Notes: a model not told the origin generated them from the letters alone. Shown: positions 21,497-30,398, counted from the first letter of the stretch. The stretch: 64,000 nucleotides of DNA from Chitinophagaceae bacterium (GCA_024707305.1 JANPZZ010000018.1:307559-371558); one strand, 5' to 3'. Translations and numbers: made by a program.

Positions 21497-22147
21497 ATGG
21501 ATATATTATTACGCTACTTTGCTGATTTTTCTGAAAAACAAATTGAGCAGTTCCGCCAGTTGGAGCCTTTGTACCGCGAGTGGAATGAAAAGATCAATGT
21601 TGTTTCCAGAAAGGATATCGACAGCCTGTATACCCGGCACGTACTCCATTCGTTGAGCATTGCTGCAACGGTGAATTTTCAGCCCGGCATGCAGATCATC
21701 GACCTTGGAACCGGCGGCGGTTTTCCCGGTGTGCCGCTGGCTATTTTTTTCCCGGAGACTAAATTTCATTTGGTAGACAGCATTGCCAAAAAGCTGAAAG
21801 TGGTGGATGAAATTGCGGTAGCAGTTGGTCTCAACAATATCACGACCCAACATACGCGTGTGGAAGCCATCCGCGACCGCAAATTCAACTTTGTGGTTTC
21901 ACGCGCTGTAGCACCCCTGAAAGATCTCTGGAGTTGGTCGCGCCCGTTGTTGAAAAAGCAACATGAGCCTCTGCCAGAAGGGAATACCGAAGAAATCCCG
22001 GTTCCGGGTCTCATCTGCCTCAAGGGGGGCGATCTGAACCAGGAAATCCAGGAGAGCCACACCCGCCCACGCATTATGCCGATTGCTGATCTGTTTCCGG
22101 AGGATTTTTTTGAGGAGAAGTTTGTGGTTTATGTGCCACGATCATGA
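21497..22147 (+). CDS. rsmG: 16S rRNA (guanine527-N7)-methyltransferase RsmG
   Basis: A 216-residue class I SAM methyltransferase with the RsmG signature: YREWNEKINVVSRKDID near residue 28, the SAM-binding loop IIDLGTGGGFPGVPLAI near residue 72, LVDSIAKKLKVVDEI and NFVVSRAVAPL. It methylates N7 of G527 in 16S rRNA. The gene is intact and follows the GT2 gene closely. The repeat-rich spacer begins directly after the stop. Confidence 0.96.
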   Translation: MDILLRYFADFSEKQIEQFRQLEPLYREWNEKINVVSRKDIDSLYTRHVLHSLSIAATVNFQPGMQIIDLGTGGGFPGVPLAIFFPETKFHLVDSIAKKLKVVDEIAVAVGLNNITTQHTRVEAIRDRKFNFVVSRAVAPLKDLWSWSRPLLKKQHEPLPEGNTEEIPVPGLICLKGGDLNQEIQESHTRPRIMPIADLFPEDFFEEKFVVYVPRS

Positions 22148-22149
22148 GG

Positions 22150-22530
22150 GCCCGCCTTCGCTGCGCTGCGGCGGCCAATATGGAAATATGTAAATGTGTA
22201 AATGTGAAAATATAGCAATGCAAATGCGACTCATGCATTTTAAATATCTTCTCATTTCGATATTTGCTTTCACGTTTGCCGTTTCTCGTTTGCCGTTTGA
22301 CGTTACTCAGCGAAAAGTTTCCCACAGATTGACGCTGATTTGAACACAGATTACACAGATTATTTGCTTATTTCCCAAATTTCCTTTCACGTTTGCCGTT
22401 TGCCGCTTGCCGTTTCACGTTAGCCGTTAGCCGTTTGCCGTTTCCCGCTTGCCGTTTGCCGTTTGTCGGCTTCACGCAATTACCTGTTTGTGGTATTGCC
22501 TTTCCCGCCGTTATTCACCACCTTTGCCCT
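22150..22530. repeat. Intergenic mosaic of three short-period repeat families
   Basis: Three degenerate arrays lie end to end. 22178-22225 has an 8-nt period (AAATGTGT, AAATGTGA units). 22271-22307 and 22388-22469 have an exact 7-nt period (CGTTTGC, CGCTTGC, CGTTAGC, CGTTTCC). 22320-22362 carries loose ACACAGATT units. The frame running from 22393 into the regulator is array translation, not protein. A CACCTTTG box at 22520-22527 lies just before the regulator start and may be a degenerate -7 element. Confidence 0.85.
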
Positions 22531-23181
22531 ATGAATGATATTTCGGTTTGTATTGTAGATGATAACAGGGACCTGAGAAATGCACTGGAAGAGATTATCA
22601 GCATGTCGGAAGGTTATGAGTGTGTAGCGACAATAGGTACCGCGGAGGACGCCATCCGGAGTATTCCGGATCTGAAGCCGGATGTTGTGCTGATGGACAT
22701 TAACCTGGGAACAGAAGCGAGTGGAATTGATTGCGTAAGAGCATTAAAAACCATTGTGCCCGCCACTAATTTTATGATGTGTACTGTGTACGAAGAAGAT
22801 GAGAAAATCTTCGAAGCACTCAGTGCAGGTGCCAGTGGATATATCCTGAAGAAAACCGCTCCTGCCCGTCTGCTGGGAGCCATCCGTGAATTGTACCAGG
22901 GAGGTGCGCCCATGAGCAGCCAGATCGCCCGAAAAGTGGTTGCCGCTTTTCAGAACAAACCGGAAGTGTCACCCGCCAATACTGAGCAGTCTGAACTGGA
23001 GGGTCTTTCCAACCGTGAAAAAGAAATTCTGGAACAATTATCCAGAGGTTTGATGTACAAGGAGATAGCTGCTGAATTATTCATCAGCCCGGAAACCGTA
23101 CGCAAACACGTGTACCATATTTACGAGAAATTACACGTGACTAACCGCATCGAAGCCGTCAACAAATATTTCGGCCGTTAA
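22531..23181 (+). CDS. NarL/FixJ-type response regulator
   Basis: A 216-residue regulator. The N-terminal receiver has the acidic pair VDDNRD, phospho-acceptor Asp56 in VVLMDINLG and the conserved lysine in YILKKTAP. The C-terminal LuxR helix-turn-helix reads LSNREKEILEQLSRG...IAAELFISPETVRKHVYHIYEKL. The start is the ATG at 22531, because everything upstream in frame is the CGTTTGC array. No kinase is adjacent, so it is an orphan here; HisKA_3 kinases such as the one at 59079-60509 are the usual partner type. Confidence 0.92.
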   Translation: MNDISVCIVDDNRDLRNALEEIISMSEGYECVATIGTAEDAIRSIPDLKPDVVLMDINLGTEASGIDCVRALKTIVPATNFMMCTVYEEDEKIFEALSAGASGYILKKTAPARLLGAIRELYQGGAPMSSQIARKVVAAFQNKPEVSPANTEQSELEGLSNREKEILEQLSRGLMYKEIAAELFISPETVRKHVYHIYEKLHVTNRIEAVNKYFGR

Positions 23182-23206
23182 AGAAATCTACCACTAAAAG
23201 CATAAA

Positions 23207-23228
23207 AAATACCACAAAAGTGGTATTT
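23207..23228 (-). terminator. Hairpin after the response regulator, terminator-like on the minus strand
   Basis: A 9-bp perfect stem (AAATACCAC / GTGGTATTT) with an AAAA loop, 25 nt past the regulator stop. On the minus strand it is followed by six Ts, so it could stop transcripts from the right as well as weakly those of the regulator. A further ATACCAC copy follows at about 23231. Confidence 0.5.
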
Positions 23229-23230
23229 GC

Positions 23231-23374
23231 ATACCACGGTAAAGGAAGTAGTTTCGTTGCTGATTAGGTGTGAACCTGTAAATAACCTACCATTAACCGT
23301 AAACCTACTTTGCAAATTCTCATAGGAGGTCTCTAATCAAAAACAGTGAAAGTCGCCAGAGATGGCGACTTTTT
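23231..23374 (+). ncRNA. Candidate small RNA ending in an intrinsic terminator
   Basis: About 140 nt without a gene, ending in a strong intrinsic terminator: stem AAAGTCGCCA (23349-23358), loop GAGA, TGGCGACTTT (23363-23372), then Ts. The regulator upstream already has its own hairpin, so this terminator needs another transcript. A degenerate promoter (TTTG at 23227-23230, then TAGTTTCG) precedes it. The body has two similar words, TAACCTACC and AAACCTAC. No known RNA family is recognised, and a leader or decayed gene is also possible. Confidence 0.35.
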
Positions 23375-23385
23375 CATTAAAAATC

Positions 23386-23424
23386 AAAGAGTTGTGCAGT
23401 TTTAAACCCGCACAACTCTTTTTT
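23386..23424. terminator. Bidirectional terminator downstream of the M1 peptidase
   Basis: A 12-bp perfect stem AAAGAGTTGTGC (23386-23397) / GCACAACTCTTT (23410-23421) with T runs on both strands. It lies 20 nt beyond the stop of the minus-strand M1 peptidase gene and faces the small-RNA candidate from the other side. Confidence 0.8.
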
Positions 23425-23443
23425 ATTTTACAACTTAATCCGG

Positions 23444-25260
23444 TTATTCTTTTCGTTCCACATCGGCCATTCGCCGGCTGGGATCTATTTCGGCCACCGA
23501 AATGTCGATGATCTTTTTATCGGTTTCCACCACATAGGTTTCATGGGTCCACTTCCAGGCGGGGTACACTTTCCGCGGTGTTTCCTCTTCTTCGGGTTTG
23601 GTACCATACATCAGGTCGAGCGGTACATAATGAATTTCTGATGTGCTGTCCTTAAATGTCAGCTTCAGGTCTATCGGCATCGGCATCAACCCTATTCTTT
23701 TTAAACGGATTTTTGTTTTACCGCCTTCTTCCCACAAACTATCGAACGCATAATCGATGGTTTTGATGCTATTCACCCAATACTCTTTGTACCAGTCCAG
23801 TTTCATGTCGGCTGTTTTTTCAGCCACACGTACAAAATCATGAACATTTGGATGTTTAAATTTCCAGGTGTCATAATAATTTTTGAGAACCCGGTCGCGC
23901 GTATCTGCACCCACGATATAACCCAGTTGCTCGAGGAAGATGGCTCCTTTGTTGTAAGCAGCCACACTATAAGCGAAGTTGGTATTAAAATGGTCGGCAT
24001 GGGTGGTGAGCGGTTCTTCGCGTCCACTACGCACCAGTTGATAATAACCGCCGTAATTGTCTTCCTGAATAAAACCTGTTTTATTATTCAACCAGGCTGT
24101 AACGCGCTCTTCGGCATAACTGGTGAATCCTTCATCCATCCATGCATACAGTGATTCGTTGGTAGCGATTACACCATGATACCAGTTGTGCAGCCACTCA
24201 TGCAGCCACGCACCTGGACTTGCCAGCAATGTTGACATGGCATATTCCATTCCCCCATCACCACCATGAATAAATGTGTATTGTTTATATGGATAAGCGC
24301 CGAATGTTTTTTCGATATAAGGCAATGCTTTCTCTGCGTCGTCCAGAATTTTCTCCCAGGTTTTCGCATTGGCTACGCCTTCTTTATACAATAAATGAAG
24401 CGTAAGGTCATTGCGTACTTTTCGGGTCATATGTTTGTATTCAGGATCGGCAGCCCACATAAAGTCGTGCACGTTTGGCGCAGTGAATTTCCAGGTGAGT
24501 TTATTACCTGCAGGGCGGTTGACACGTGTACCCGGATTTTCATATCCATATCCAATTTGCGCAGCGTTTTGCAGATAACCTGTTCCGCCGATGATATAGT
24601 TTTTGTCGATTGTGATGTTCACATCAAAATCACCCCAAACACCGTAAAATTCGCGGCCTACATAAGGGGTAGGATGCCATCCTTCGTAATCGTACTCCGC
24701 CATTTTAGGATACCACTGGCTCATGGAGTAACGTACTTTGGTGTTGGGATTGTCGCGGCCACTACGGCGAACCTGCAGTGGAACCTGTGCTTCAAACTCC
24801 ATATCAAAAACCACTTTGGTTTTTGGCAGGATCGGCTTATCGAGTTTTACTTCGAGAATGGTTTCAAGCACTTCAAATTGTTGCGGGCGACCATTCATCT
24901 TTAGTGAAATAATTTTCTGATAACCGATTTCCTCCGGTTTGAGATTTTGGATACGATCACGAACACGTCCATCCCAATCGGCATTACGACCCATTTGAAT
25001 GGTTCCCTGCCTGCGGCTACGGGCATCCATCATACTGCCGGGTTGAAATGCATTAAAATAGAGATGATAAAAAAACGCGTGTGAGTGTATCAGGAGAATT
25101 GTTCCAGTATTCCAGTTTTTGTTTACCGGTAAACTGGTTTGTCTCCACATTCATATCAATGTCCATCACATACTTCACTTTTTTGTTGCCAACGATCAGG
25201 CTGGGCCTGTGTTTGGGCAACAAATAAACCTGCGATCAATAAGAGGACTGTTTTGCGCAT
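23444..25260 (-). CDS. Secreted M1-family zinc metallopeptidase (two frameshifts)
   Basis: Aminopeptidase-N-like gluzincin of about 605 residues after repair. The zinc site is HEWLH followed, 18 residues after its second His, by Glu in MDEGFTSYAEE, the exact HExxH-x18-E spacing. GGDGGMEYAM is the exopeptidase GxMEN-type motif. The true start is the ATG at 25258-25260, giving signal peptide MRKTVLLLIAGLFVAQTQAQ. The frame is then broken in the A run near 25187 (QQK to VKYVMDIDMNVET) and again near 25072 (TLTRVF to YHLYFNAFQ). It probably acts in the periplasm or at the cell surface on peptides. Confidence 0.92.
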
Positions 25261-25352
25261 TAGATTTTAAAATTTAGGTCAACAAATGTCAAAAACCTCA
25301 AGGGTAATCTGTGGAAAATTATTGAATTGATGGGGGCTGCCAAATAATAGTA

Positions 25353-25384
25353 AACGGGTTGCAATATCCTGATTGCAACCCGTT
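25353..25384 (-). terminator. Terminator of the PepSY-like gene
   Basis: A 13-bp perfect stem AACGGGTTGCAAT / ATTGCAACCCGTT with a 6-nt loop, 17 nt past the repaired stop of the PepSY-like gene. The T-rich tail on the minus strand is interrupted (TTTACTATTATTT). Confidence 0.65.
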
Positions 25385-25401
25385 CGGTTCATGGCTTTAC
25401 A

Positions 25402-25846
25402 TTACAGGGTAACAGAAGTTCGCAACAAGCGTCCTTTTGTATTAAAGAAGAGATATTTTTTCTCAATGTCATTTTTTCCTTGCCAGGATACGGTATTGCT
25501 CTGAGCCACCGGGCAGGTATAATACAACGGTTTCTTTTACCTGGCGATCGGCATATTTGCTTTTTTCGAAACCATCTTTTACCTCATCAGGCAGTTTATC
25601 AAAATCCCATGCTTTCTGTGTTTCTTTCCAAACACCTTTGTTGCTGTACGAAGCAATCATTGATTCGCCCTCCAATTCAAAGTGTACATCCACACGCACA
25701 AGCTGGTCGCGAAACTCAATATTCGATGCACCCTGGTATTGATTGGCAAACGTTTCTTCTACAACTTTTGGTATCTCACGTATTTGCGCCTGACTAACAG
25801 TAGCGATCATCATCAATGCGATAAAGGCCAACATGATTTTCTTCAT
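25402..25846 (-). CDS. Secreted PepSY-like (DUF2874-type) protein, one frameshift
   Basis: A small exported protein of about 147 residues with signal peptide MKKIMLAFIALMMIATVSQAQ. It has one PepSY-like/BLIP-like repeat (VVEETFANQYQGASNIEF...VDVHFELEGESMIASYSNKGVWKET, and LPDEVKDGFEKSKYADRQVKE). The apparent stop at 25469 is false. Removing one A from the run there lets the frame continue RKNDIEKKYLFFNTKGRLLRTSVTL to 25402, right before the terminator. Such proteins are common in Bacteroidota and their role is unknown. Confidence 0.8.
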
Positions 25847-25927
25847 AACAATTATTTTCGGGTTCTCTGCAAAATTGCAGCCGGAATGGATAAGGTGAGC
25901 AGGTATGGGGAAATTTAAAGATATATT

Positions 25928-26182
25928 ATGAAAGAAAATGTGGAAATGTGGAAATGTGAAAATATGGAAATATGGAAATCACTGTTGTCCGGGGAAAATT
26001 TTCAAAAGCAGCATAAAAAAGGAGGCCGAGGCCTCCAGAAGTTAGTAGTTTAGAGTTACCACACAATAAACCTAACTATGCGGAAAGATAGTTTTTTTAC
26101 CGGACAACAGTGATTTTCACATTTCCACATTTTCACAATTACATATTTTCTCATTTTCTCATTTCCCTATTTTCACATTCGC
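25928..26182. repeat. Inverted pair of 8-nt period arrays around a short conserved-looking spacer
   Basis: The left array (25928-25975) has ATGTGGAA/ATATGGAA units. The right array (26113-26182) has the reverse-complement units (CATTTTCA, CATTTCCA). Their inner ends are an exact inverted repeat, ATCACTGTTGTCCGG (25978-25992) against CCGGACAACAGTGAT (26100-26114). The 110-nt spacer carries the terminator of the rsmI transcript. The whole looks like a small inverted-repeat element. Confidence 0.75.
26015..26036 (-). terminator. Intrinsic terminator of the rsmI transcript or of a short RNA
   Basis: On the minus strand a GGAGGC / GCCTCC stem with a 4-nt loop is followed by TTTTTT. It lies about 170 nt past the rsmI stop, inside the inverted-repeat element, so it may instead end a small RNA starting in the spacer. 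Confidence 0.6.
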
Positions 26183-26207
26183 CGCCGAAGCGCAGCGCAG
26201 GCGGCTC

Positions 26208-26537
26208 TCACGTCTCGCGTCCTGCGACTACAATCACTATTTCTCCTTTCACTGCTTTGTCTTTAAAATGCGCAAGCACTTCAGTGAGGGTTCCGCGTAC
26301 ATTTTCTTCAAACATTTTAGTGAGTTCGCGGCTGACGGAACATTGCCGGTCGGGGCCGAATACACCAGCGAGGTCTTCGAGTGTACGCAACAACCGCATG
26401 GGCGATTCATAAAAAATCATGGTGCGTTCTTCCTGTGCGAGACTTTGCAGGTGTGTATGTCGTCCTTTTTTTTGTGGGAGAAATCCTTCGAAACAAAAGC
26501 GGTTGGTAGGGATGCCGCTATTTACCAGAGCAGGCAC
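26208..26537 (-). CDS. rsmI: RsmI, C-terminal part (frameshifted)
   Basis: Continuation of rsmI: NSGIPTNRFCFEGFLPQKKGR and MIFYESPMRLLRTLEDL are the conserved RsmI middle region, and the end KGEIVIVVAGRE is the family C-terminus. It joins the N-terminal frame by removing one G from the run near 26566, which gives VKVECLPGATAFVPALVNSG. Repaired protein is about 222 residues, close to the usual 220-290. Confidence 0.92.
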   Translation of the reverse strand: MPALVNSGIPTNRFCFEGFLPQKKGRHTHLQSLAQEERTMIFYESPMRLLRTLEDLAGVFGPDRQCSVSRELTKMFEENVRGTLTEVLAHFKDKAVKGEIVIVVAGRET

Positions 26538-26877
26538 AAAAGCCGTGGCACCCGGCAGGCATTCCCACTTTTACACCCGTCCTGATGCATTCGCGAACGA
26601 GAAGAAATGCCGGATCAGAAATACCCGGCGTTCCTGCATCCGTTATTAGCGCCATCTTTTTCCCTTCGAGCAACTGGCTCACCAAATGGTGCAGCACGCG
26701 ATGTTCATTATGCTGATGGTATGGACTTAGTGGCCGGTTGATCTGGTAATGATTCAACAGCTTTGCACTCGTACGTGTATCTTCTGCGAGGATCAGGTCG
26801 GCATCTCTCAACACCTCTAACGCCCGCAGCGTGATGTCTTTTAAATTACCTATGGGTGTGGGAACGAGTGTGAGCAT
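26518..26877 (-). CDS. rsmI: 16S rRNA (cytidine1402-2'-O)-methyltransferase RsmI, N-terminal part
   Basis: Tetrapyrrole-methylase-fold enzyme that 2'-O-methylates C1402 of 16S rRNA. It starts at the ATG at 26875-26877 (MLTLVPTPIGNLKDITLRAL); the frame upstream to 27051 is translated repeat array. The VPTPIGNLKDIT, ILAEDTRTSAKLL and LITDAGTPGISDPAF motifs are all present. The frame is lost just after VKVG at about 26566. It lies downstream of purS and pssA on the same strand, with a repeat array between. Confidence 0.94.
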   Translation of the reverse strand: MLTLVPTPIGNLKDITLRALEVLRDADLILAEDTRTSAKLLNHYQINRPLSPYHQHNEHRVLHHLVSQLLEGKKMALITDAGTPGISDPAFLLVRECIRTGVKVGMPAGCHGFCACSGK

Positions 26878-26885
26878 GGGAGGGG

Positions 26886-27047
26886 GGATGGATGGTGGAT
26901 GATCGATGACCGATGTCCGATGTCCGATGATCGATGACCGATGTATGCTGAAAATGCGAAAAACCGTTTCTACTTTCAAATTCGGTAAACCTGCACTCCA
27001 AGTATCCATCGACCATCGAACATCGGTCATCGGACATCGGTCTTTTA
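26886..27047. repeat. Inverted pair of 7-nt period arrays between purS and rsmI
   Basis: 26886-26944 reads in the ATGATCG/ATGACCG/ATGTCCG orientation. 27003-27047 reads in the opposite CATCGAC/CATCGGT/CATCGGA orientation. They face each other across a 58-nt unique spacer and could fold into one long imperfect hairpin. Confidence 0.8.
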
Positions 27048-27058
27048 TCATCGAATTC

Positions 27059-27304
27059 TCAATTCACCGAAATCTCAAAATACTCCATCACGGGATTTGA
27101 CAGCAGTTTTTTGCTGGCTTCTTCCGCGAGTGCACGCGCCTTTTCGGGGCTGTCGGCATCAATCTGGAGCGTAATATTTTTTCCAACACGCACATCTTCA
27201 ACGCCTGCCAGGCCGAGGTTTTGCAAACCACCCATTACGGCTTTGCCCTGGGGATCAAGCAATTCTTTCAGCGGCATCACTTTTATCTGTACTGTATAGC
27301 TCAT
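27059..27304 (-). CDS. purS: Phosphoribosylformylglycinamidine synthase subunit PurS
   Basis: An 81-residue protein typical of PurS: MSYTVQIKVMPLKELLDPQGKAV, GGLQNLGLAGVEDVRVGK and EEASKKLLSNPVMEYFEI. It bridges PurQ and PurL in the FGAM synthase complex of purine synthesis. Its start overlaps the pssA stop by 4 nt (ATGA). purQ and purL are not in the window. Confidence 0.94.
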   Translation of the reverse strand: MSYTVQIKVMPLKELLDPQGKAVMGGLQNLGLAGVEDVRVGKNITLQIDADSPEKARALAEEASKKLLSNPVMEYFEISVN

Positions 27305-28068
27305 GCAATTTGATTTTTGAAAAGCAAAGATACCAAAACGTAAGCGAGGAAAATAACTGGAACCGATAACCAGCCCAAAAAGATTGCAGCTATAATCGCA
27401 ATTCCCAAAATCACCAGTTTAGGGATATTTCCCGCTAGCGTATAATCCTTAAACTTCAAACTCAAAATGGGAATACGTGAAACCATCAGCCACGACAACA
27501 CAACGATGGTCAGCAACAGCACCCATTTGTTCAACAGGAAATAATCGCGCACCCATACGTCCGTTACATTCCAGTATATCAGTGGAAAAGATGCAACCAG
27601 CAAACCAACCGCTGGTGTGGGAACACCACGGAAACTGAAAGCCTGTGTAGTATCGAGGTTAAAAGTGGCCAGGCGCCATGCCGCAGCAGCAGGTAAAACA
27701 AAGGCAAATGCAAGGATAAACACTGGCACTTCTAAAGCACCCTGTTCCTGTGCGTATGATAATCGTAAAAACTGGTAAAGGATCATGCCGGGGGCAACAC
27801 CAAAACTAACCACATCAGCCAGTGAATCCAACTGGCGTCCCAACTCGGATGTTGCTTTAAACAGACGGGCAACAAATCCATCCAAAAAATCTACCACAGC
27901 CGCAAGTCCAATAAATAGCGAAGCCATCCAAATGCGTTCAGGCATGTCAATCCATTGCGCACCTGTGCCGTCTTCGTGAATCACAATTCCATTCTGCATC
28001 GTGTACACAATCGCGATACAACCAAAGACAAGGTTCAACAGGGTGAATAAATTTGGAATTTGCTTCAT
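27301..28068 (-). CDS. pssA: CDP-diacylglycerol--serine O-phosphatidyltransferase
   Basis: A 255-residue multi-pass membrane enzyme making phosphatidylserine, the precursor of phosphatidylethanolamine. It starts MKQIPNLFTLLNLVFGCIAIV. The CDP-alcohol phosphotransferase motif D-G-x2-A-R-x8-G-x3-D-x3-D is seen as DGFVARLFKATSELGRQLDSLAD near residue 64. Several further hydrophobic helices follow. It is intact and translationally coupled to purS. Confidence 0.93.
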   Translation of the reverse strand: MKQIPNLFTLLNLVFGCIAIVYTMQNGIVIHEDGTGAQWIDMPERIWMASLFIGLAAVVDFLDGFVARLFKATSELGRQLDSLADVVSFGVAPGMILYQFLRLSYAQEQGALEVPVFILAFAFVLPAAAAWRLATFNLDTTQAFSFRGVPTPAVGLLVASFPLIYWNVTDVWVRDYFLLNKWVLLLTIVVLSWLMVSRIPILSLKFKDYTLAGNIPKLVILGIAIIAAIFLGWLSVPVIFLAYVLVSLLFKNQIA

Positions 28069-28120
28069 TTGATGGAGTTGTTATTTTAAGTGAGAAGTTT
28101 TTATTTCAATGGGGGTTAAA

Positions 28121-29410
28121 CTAAGATTTCATAATTCTTTCAATCTCTTCCACGGTGATTGGAATATTTTTCATCAGGTCTTTATTGCCTGATTTCGTAA
28201 TCCACACATTGTTTTCAATGCGAATACCCATTTTTTCTTCTTCAATATAAATACCGGGTTCTACTGTCAACAACATGCCTGCCTGCAACGGCGATGTACG
28301 CGTACCCAGGTCGTGCACATCAATACCCAGATGATGTGAAATTCCGTGATACAGGTATTTGCGATAAGCAGGATTGTCTTTATCCTGGTTCTTTACATCA
28401 CCCTTCGAAAGCAAACCAATTTTTATAAACTGTTTGGTTGCTTCCTCTCCCACTTTATCTGTATATTCTACAATAGTAATTCCGGGTTTTAATAAGCTCT
28501 TTGCATAGTTGTGTAAATGCAAACATGCATTGTAAACTTCTTTCTGGCGTTTGCTGAATTTTCCGTTTACAGGAATGGTACGGGTGAGGTCGGCGCAATA
28601 GCCACCATAGTTGGCGCCAAAATCCATCAACAGCAACTCACCATCTTTACAAGCCTCGGTATTGGAAACGTAATGCAAAGTTCTTGCACGGTCACCACTC
28701 GCAATAATGCTGTTGTATGCAGGTCCTTCTGCACGTTGGCTGATAAAACTATGTAAGATTTCAGCTTCTACTTCGTATTCCATCACACCGGGTTTTACAA
28801 ACCGTAAAACGCGCTCAAATGTCTTATGAGTGATGTCAATCGCCTGTTGTACCACTTCAATTTCTTCGGCGGTTTTAATACCGCGCAGGTCGCGCATAAT
28901 ACGCGCCACGCGTCCGTATTGATGCAGCGGGTAACGGCTTTTCATTTCGTCCACAAATCGGTAATCGCGTGTACGCACCTGGCTGCCGAGACGATCATTC
29001 TCATTGGTGTCGAGCAGAATTGTATCTGCAAGGTGTACCCAGGTTTGCAGCGCCGCATCCACGCTGTCGAGCCAAACCACGGTTTCAAAACCTGAAATAG
29101 CTTTCGCTTCAGATGCCCTCAGTCTTTTCCCATCCCATTTTTCTTTCAGCTCGTTAGGGCGCACCAGCACCAGCACTTCACGGTATTTTGGATCCGGGTT
29201 ATCGGGATAAAGAATCACCATACTGTCTTCCTGCCAAATACCTGAAAGCCAGTACAGGTCGCTGTTCTGGCGGAATGTATAAAGCGCGTCGCCATTGCTG
29301 GGCACTTCATCATTACTCACAATAATCGCAATGGAATTAGGAGGCATTTGCTGCACAAAGCGCTTGCGGTTGCGGATAAATAGCTGGGAATTAAGGGGTA
29401 AATTTCTCAT
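28121..29410 (-). CDS. Xaa-Pro aminopeptidase (M24B)
   Basis: A 429-residue metalloaminopeptidase with an N-terminal creatinase-like domain (AIIVSNDEVPSNGDALYTFRQNSDLYWLSG) and a C-terminal pita-bread catalytic domain. The five metal ligands are visible in order: Asp in LMDFGANYGG, Asp in CADLTRT, His in YHGISHHLG, Glu in VEPGIYI and Glu in IRIENNV. It removes N-terminal residues that precede proline. Intact; about 390 nt separate it from divergent pckA. Confidence 0.95.
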   Translation of the reverse strand: MRNLPLNSQLFIRNRKRFVQQMPPNSIAIIVSNDEVPSNGDALYTFRQNSDLYWLSGIWQEDSMVILYPDNPDPKYREVLVLVRPNELKEKWDGKRLRASEAKAISGFETVVWLDSVDAALQTWVHLADTILLDTNENDRLGSQVRTRDYRFVDEMKSRYPLHQYGRVARIMRDLRGIKTAEEIEVVQQAIDITHKTFERVLRFVKPGVMEYEVEAEILHSFISQRAEGPAYNSIIASGDRARTLHYVSNTEACKDGELLLMDFGANYGGYCADLTRTIPVNGKFSKRQKEVYNACLHLHNYAKSLLKPGITIVEYTDKVGEEATKQFIKIGLLSKGDVKNQDKDNPAYRKYLYHGISHHLGIDVHDLGTRTSPLQAGMLLTVEPGIYIEEEKMGIRIENNVWITKSGNKDLMKNIPITVEEIERIMKS

Positions 29411-29797
29411 CGGAGCGTTTTAAACCTGCGCAATCTAATAAATGCGTTTTATGTTTTGGAAAGAAATATGGAAAGCGTCGAAGCCGCTTCCCGGCTTCCA
29501 CGGGCTGCGAAGGACAATTTGAAAACTGGAGACTTCTTCCATCTTCGATCATCGACCATCGATCATCGATTTTCGAGCATCGCATCGAAAGAATTTTCTT
29601 CTTTCCAATAAATGGATATTATTCACCGGCTTATGCGGCAATATTTGACAAAAATGAAAAAAAGCTAAAAAAATTGCGTTTTATCAAAAAAAGACGCCCA
29701 AAAGGGGGTTGATTTTTAATGTGTATCACTAACACTCGTTTGTATTTACCGGATTTTCTGTTTTATTTTTGTAGTCTATTAAAAATTGGTTGCCATT
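29411..29797. other. Divergent intergenic region between the M24 peptidase gene and pckA
   Basis: It contains a heptamer array in CATCGAC orientation at about 29535-29586, a GC-rich imperfect palindrome near 29475-29515 (GCCGCTTCCCGGCTTCCACGGGC), and an A-rich stretch with many A runs (29640-29700). The pckA promoter is at 29739-29771. Confidence 0.7.
29739..29771 (+). promoter_or_regulatory. pckA promoter, Bacteroidota consensus
   Basis: TTTG at 29739-29742 and TATTTTTG (TAnnTTTG) at 29764-29771, 21 nt apart, match the -33/-7 consensus exactly. Transcription would start near 29778, leaving a leader of about 20 nt before the ATG at 29798. Confidence 0.8.
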
Positions 29798-30398
29798 ATG
29801 TCAATTACCTTAACTACCCTACCCCCCTATTGCATTGGTACATCTTGGAATTAAAAATCGTGATAAGGTCCGTTATCAATCCACACCCGAAGAATTAGTG
29901 CAGGATACGCTGCGCCGCGGAGAGGGAGAATTGAATGATACCGGCGCTCTGGTGATCCAGACTGGTGAATTCACCGGCCGCTCACCCAAAGACAAGTTTA
30001 TAGTCAAAGATCACATCACTGCCGACACGGTGCACTGGAATGAATTCAACATTCCGATTGATGGAAAATACTTTGATATTGTTTACAACAGGATCATGGA
30101 GCATTTTAATCAGCTACCTGAATTATGGGCGCGTGATTGTTATGCCTGTGCCGATCCGCGCTACCGCCTCAACATTCGAGTGATCAACGAAATGCCGGCG
30201 AACAATCTTTTTGCTTATAACATGTTCCTTCGCCCGACGGAAGAGGAGCTGGAACATTTCACCCCGGAGTGGCATATTTTGTCTGCGCCCTCTCTGAAAC
30301 TGGATCCGGCGGTATGTGGTACACGACAACACAATGCTGCCATCGTTTCATTTGAGAAAAAAAATGATCCTGATTGCCGGTTCAGGTTATACCGGTGA
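29798..30398 (+). CDS. pckA: Phosphoenolpyruvate carboxykinase (ATP), N-terminal part (frameshifts at both ends)
   Basis: ATP-dependent PEPCK that converts oxaloacetate to PEP in gluconeogenesis. The ATG at 29798 reads [10 protein letters not shown]. The C run at 29821-29826 then has one base too many; with five Cs the frame continues [18 protein letters not shown]. Conserved [14 protein letters not shown] (substrate and phosphate contact) lies near residue 60, and [15 protein letters not shown] follows. The frame is lost again in the A run at 30357-30364 after AAIVSFEKK. Confidence 0.93.

Noticed and set aside
22393..22530. N-terminal extension of the response regulator
   Set aside because: It translates the CGTTTGC array; the receiver domain starts right after the ATG at 22531.
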